A stretch of 64,000 bases of DNA, taken from positions 24,656-88,655 of the forward strand of contig JAQMWT010000159.1 in assembly GCA_029834535.1 (NCBI GenBank). The letters run 5' to 3'. The number at the start of each line of letters is the position of its first letter. Position 1 is the stretch's first letter. Made by a program: the position numbers and the translations under genes. The notes under the pieces are model-generated. The model had not been told where the DNA came from, ran no database searches, and saw only the letters and a list, made by a program, of their open reading frames with translations. Shown one piece after another: positions 62,925 through 64,000 of the stretch. The stretch comes from Chrysophaeum taylorii (Eukaryota > Sar > Pelagophyceae > Pelagomonadales > Pelagomonadaceae).

Positions 62925-64000
62925 CGAGTGCGAACCAACTCCAACTCAAACCTTGCCGGACATTGTGGAATCACCGACGGAAGCCGTTTGTGTGTATCTT
63001 GATGCGAATTCTGATGGAATCTCTGTTGCTGCCATCCCGTGTGACTGCATACGCCGACGGTGACGTGACGGTTGATACGGCTGGGCTTGAAAGCGAGCCT
63101 TGGCTGGGCACGGACGAAGACGCTCTGACTCCCTTCGCTGATCCGCTGGATGATGCCTGATGCAGGATGTCAAGTTCAAAAGTGACACCGTTCCTACGGA
63201 TGCCGCGATAAAGATGGAATTGGTTCCAGTGTTGATGGCGTCTGCCCGAGCCTGCACCGCCGGCGAATGTCGACGTTTCCGACGACCGCCTCCTTCCAGA
63301 TCTCGATGGTCTTGACGCCGCGAACATCAGCAGCGCTCTTCCAAGTGATCTGCCTCCGACGACGCCGCAAGTGGTAGAAGCTGATTTCGACTCTGAAGCC
63401 CAGGGGCGAAAGATATCGAGCCGGAAGCACCCATATGCGGCAGCATGCCGGAGCTGAAGGACGTTGTGGACGAGGTGACGAGCTCTCTCGCTTTGGGAGC
63501 GCCAGTGCACGTCGCGGCGCCGAGTGATCCGCCCTTTGATGCCGAGCCGGGTGTTGAGGAAGTTGAGCTCGCCTCTCTGGCATTCATGCCAACTGACGAT
63601 CATCAATTCGACGCTGCGGATTTCCAGAAAGAGCCAGCGCTTTTCAATCCCGATGACGCGTTGGTGGAAACCAGGCAAACTAGTTCTGGAGACTGCGATG
63701 CCGTTCTCGAGGAAGAACCCGAGGTCGTCGTCGTCGACGGCGCGCCCAGCCAACCAGCGAAAAATCTGACTCGTTGTCGTGCCTTCCCGCACCGGCGCAG
63801 TCGAAGAACTGGACGGTGATAAAGCATGCGACGGCCTCGGCACTTTGCCATTGGATTCTGGCGATCTAGAAACGTTGCTGCCACGCGTCTCTCATCCCCT
63901 CGAGATCCGTTTCTTGCTGAGGTGGATACGGATCCAGATGACACTCTCGCGGTCGATGCAGAGCCAGAGAGAGCGTGCTTGTGCAGGCAGAAACTAGCAA
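62925..64000 (+). pseudogene. Damaged continuation of array D (tenth unit), running off the window
   Basis: After the stop, repeat sequence resumes in other frames. 62930-63060 and 63160-63240 are diverged from array D, but 63060-63158 and 63243-64000 match it closely. Against unit 9 there are single-base losses near 63401, 63761, 63801, 63889 and 63975 and a 3-base loss near 63985. The stop at 62924 itself comes from a one-base insertion (GTTGGAGGATGAC where other units have GTTGTAAATGAC). All changes except that one are deletions, a pattern typical of uncorrected long reads at a contig end. Alternatively it is a true decayed 3' end. Confidence 0.6.

Noticed and set aside
45113-62974. Long minus-strand open frames (about 188, 205, 166 and 186 codons) repeated through arrays C and D.
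   Set aside because: They repeat with the 642- and 1257-bp periods simply because the DNA does, are broken in each unit, and are shadows of the continuous plus-strand frame.
1-64000. Giant-virus or bacterial origin of the window.
   Set aside because: A spliced SNARE gene, several eukaryotic transposon families and low coding density argue for a cellular eukaryotic chromosome, though lineage remains unknown.

Overview
The window reads as nuclear DNA of a eukaryote, most likely a protist or microalga. The support is a Qb-SNARE gene with a 52-nt GT-AG intron, relics of eukaryotic transposons (hAT-like, Helitron/Pif1-helicase, retroposon 3' ends, a possible MULE zinc finger), long gene-poor stretches, and no bacterial operon organisation. 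I cannot name the lineage from sequence alone.

Layout. (1) 1-1000: the 3' end of a TraB-domain gene faces a small coiled-coil gene tail to tail. (2) 1000-4620: transposon debris, including a decayed hAT-like copy with TAAAGTAA subterminal motifs and a second element with AAGTTTGGTCA-type subterminal repeats. (3) 4630-5169: a small acidic/basic unknown protein on the minus strand. (4) 5676-14870: a nest of mobile DNA. It holds a one-arm copy of a Pif1-helicase element, a frameshifted PD-(D/E)XK-nuclease-like ORF, another helicase fragment, two retroposon 3' ends with TTAG-type tails, and several broken unassigned ORFs. (5) 15298-16015: an intact two-exon Qb-SNARE gene, with a perfect (CGTGA)13 repeat just upstream of its start. 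(6) 16180-19300: degraded coding traces (RRM-like, kinase-N-lobe-like, zinc-finger-like). (7) 19308-27935: a head-to-tail array of six full units and one partial unit of about 1.37-1.39 kb. Each full unit carries a plus-strand ORF of about 192 residues, broken in copy 4. (8) 27936-31198: nuclease-module remnant, minisatellite, and an interrupted unknown gene. (9) 31199-33436: a 2.24-kb foldback element whose arms of about 0.9 kb each carry the end of a Pif1-type helicase pointing outward. (10) 33525-62924: an uninterrupted 9,799-codon ORF of roughly 1 MDa made of four nested repeat systems, starting 88 bp after the foldback element. (11) 62925-64000: a further copy of its last repeat, full of single-base deletions, so the stop at 62924 is suspect.

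Most of the small host genes (TraB, coiled-coil, SNARE, acidic protein) are unrelated housekeeping-type loci. The two striking objects are the giant repetitive ORF and the tandem gene array. Both show near-identical tandem copies, which implies recent homogenisation by unequal exchange or gene conversion. Neither has a product I recognise.
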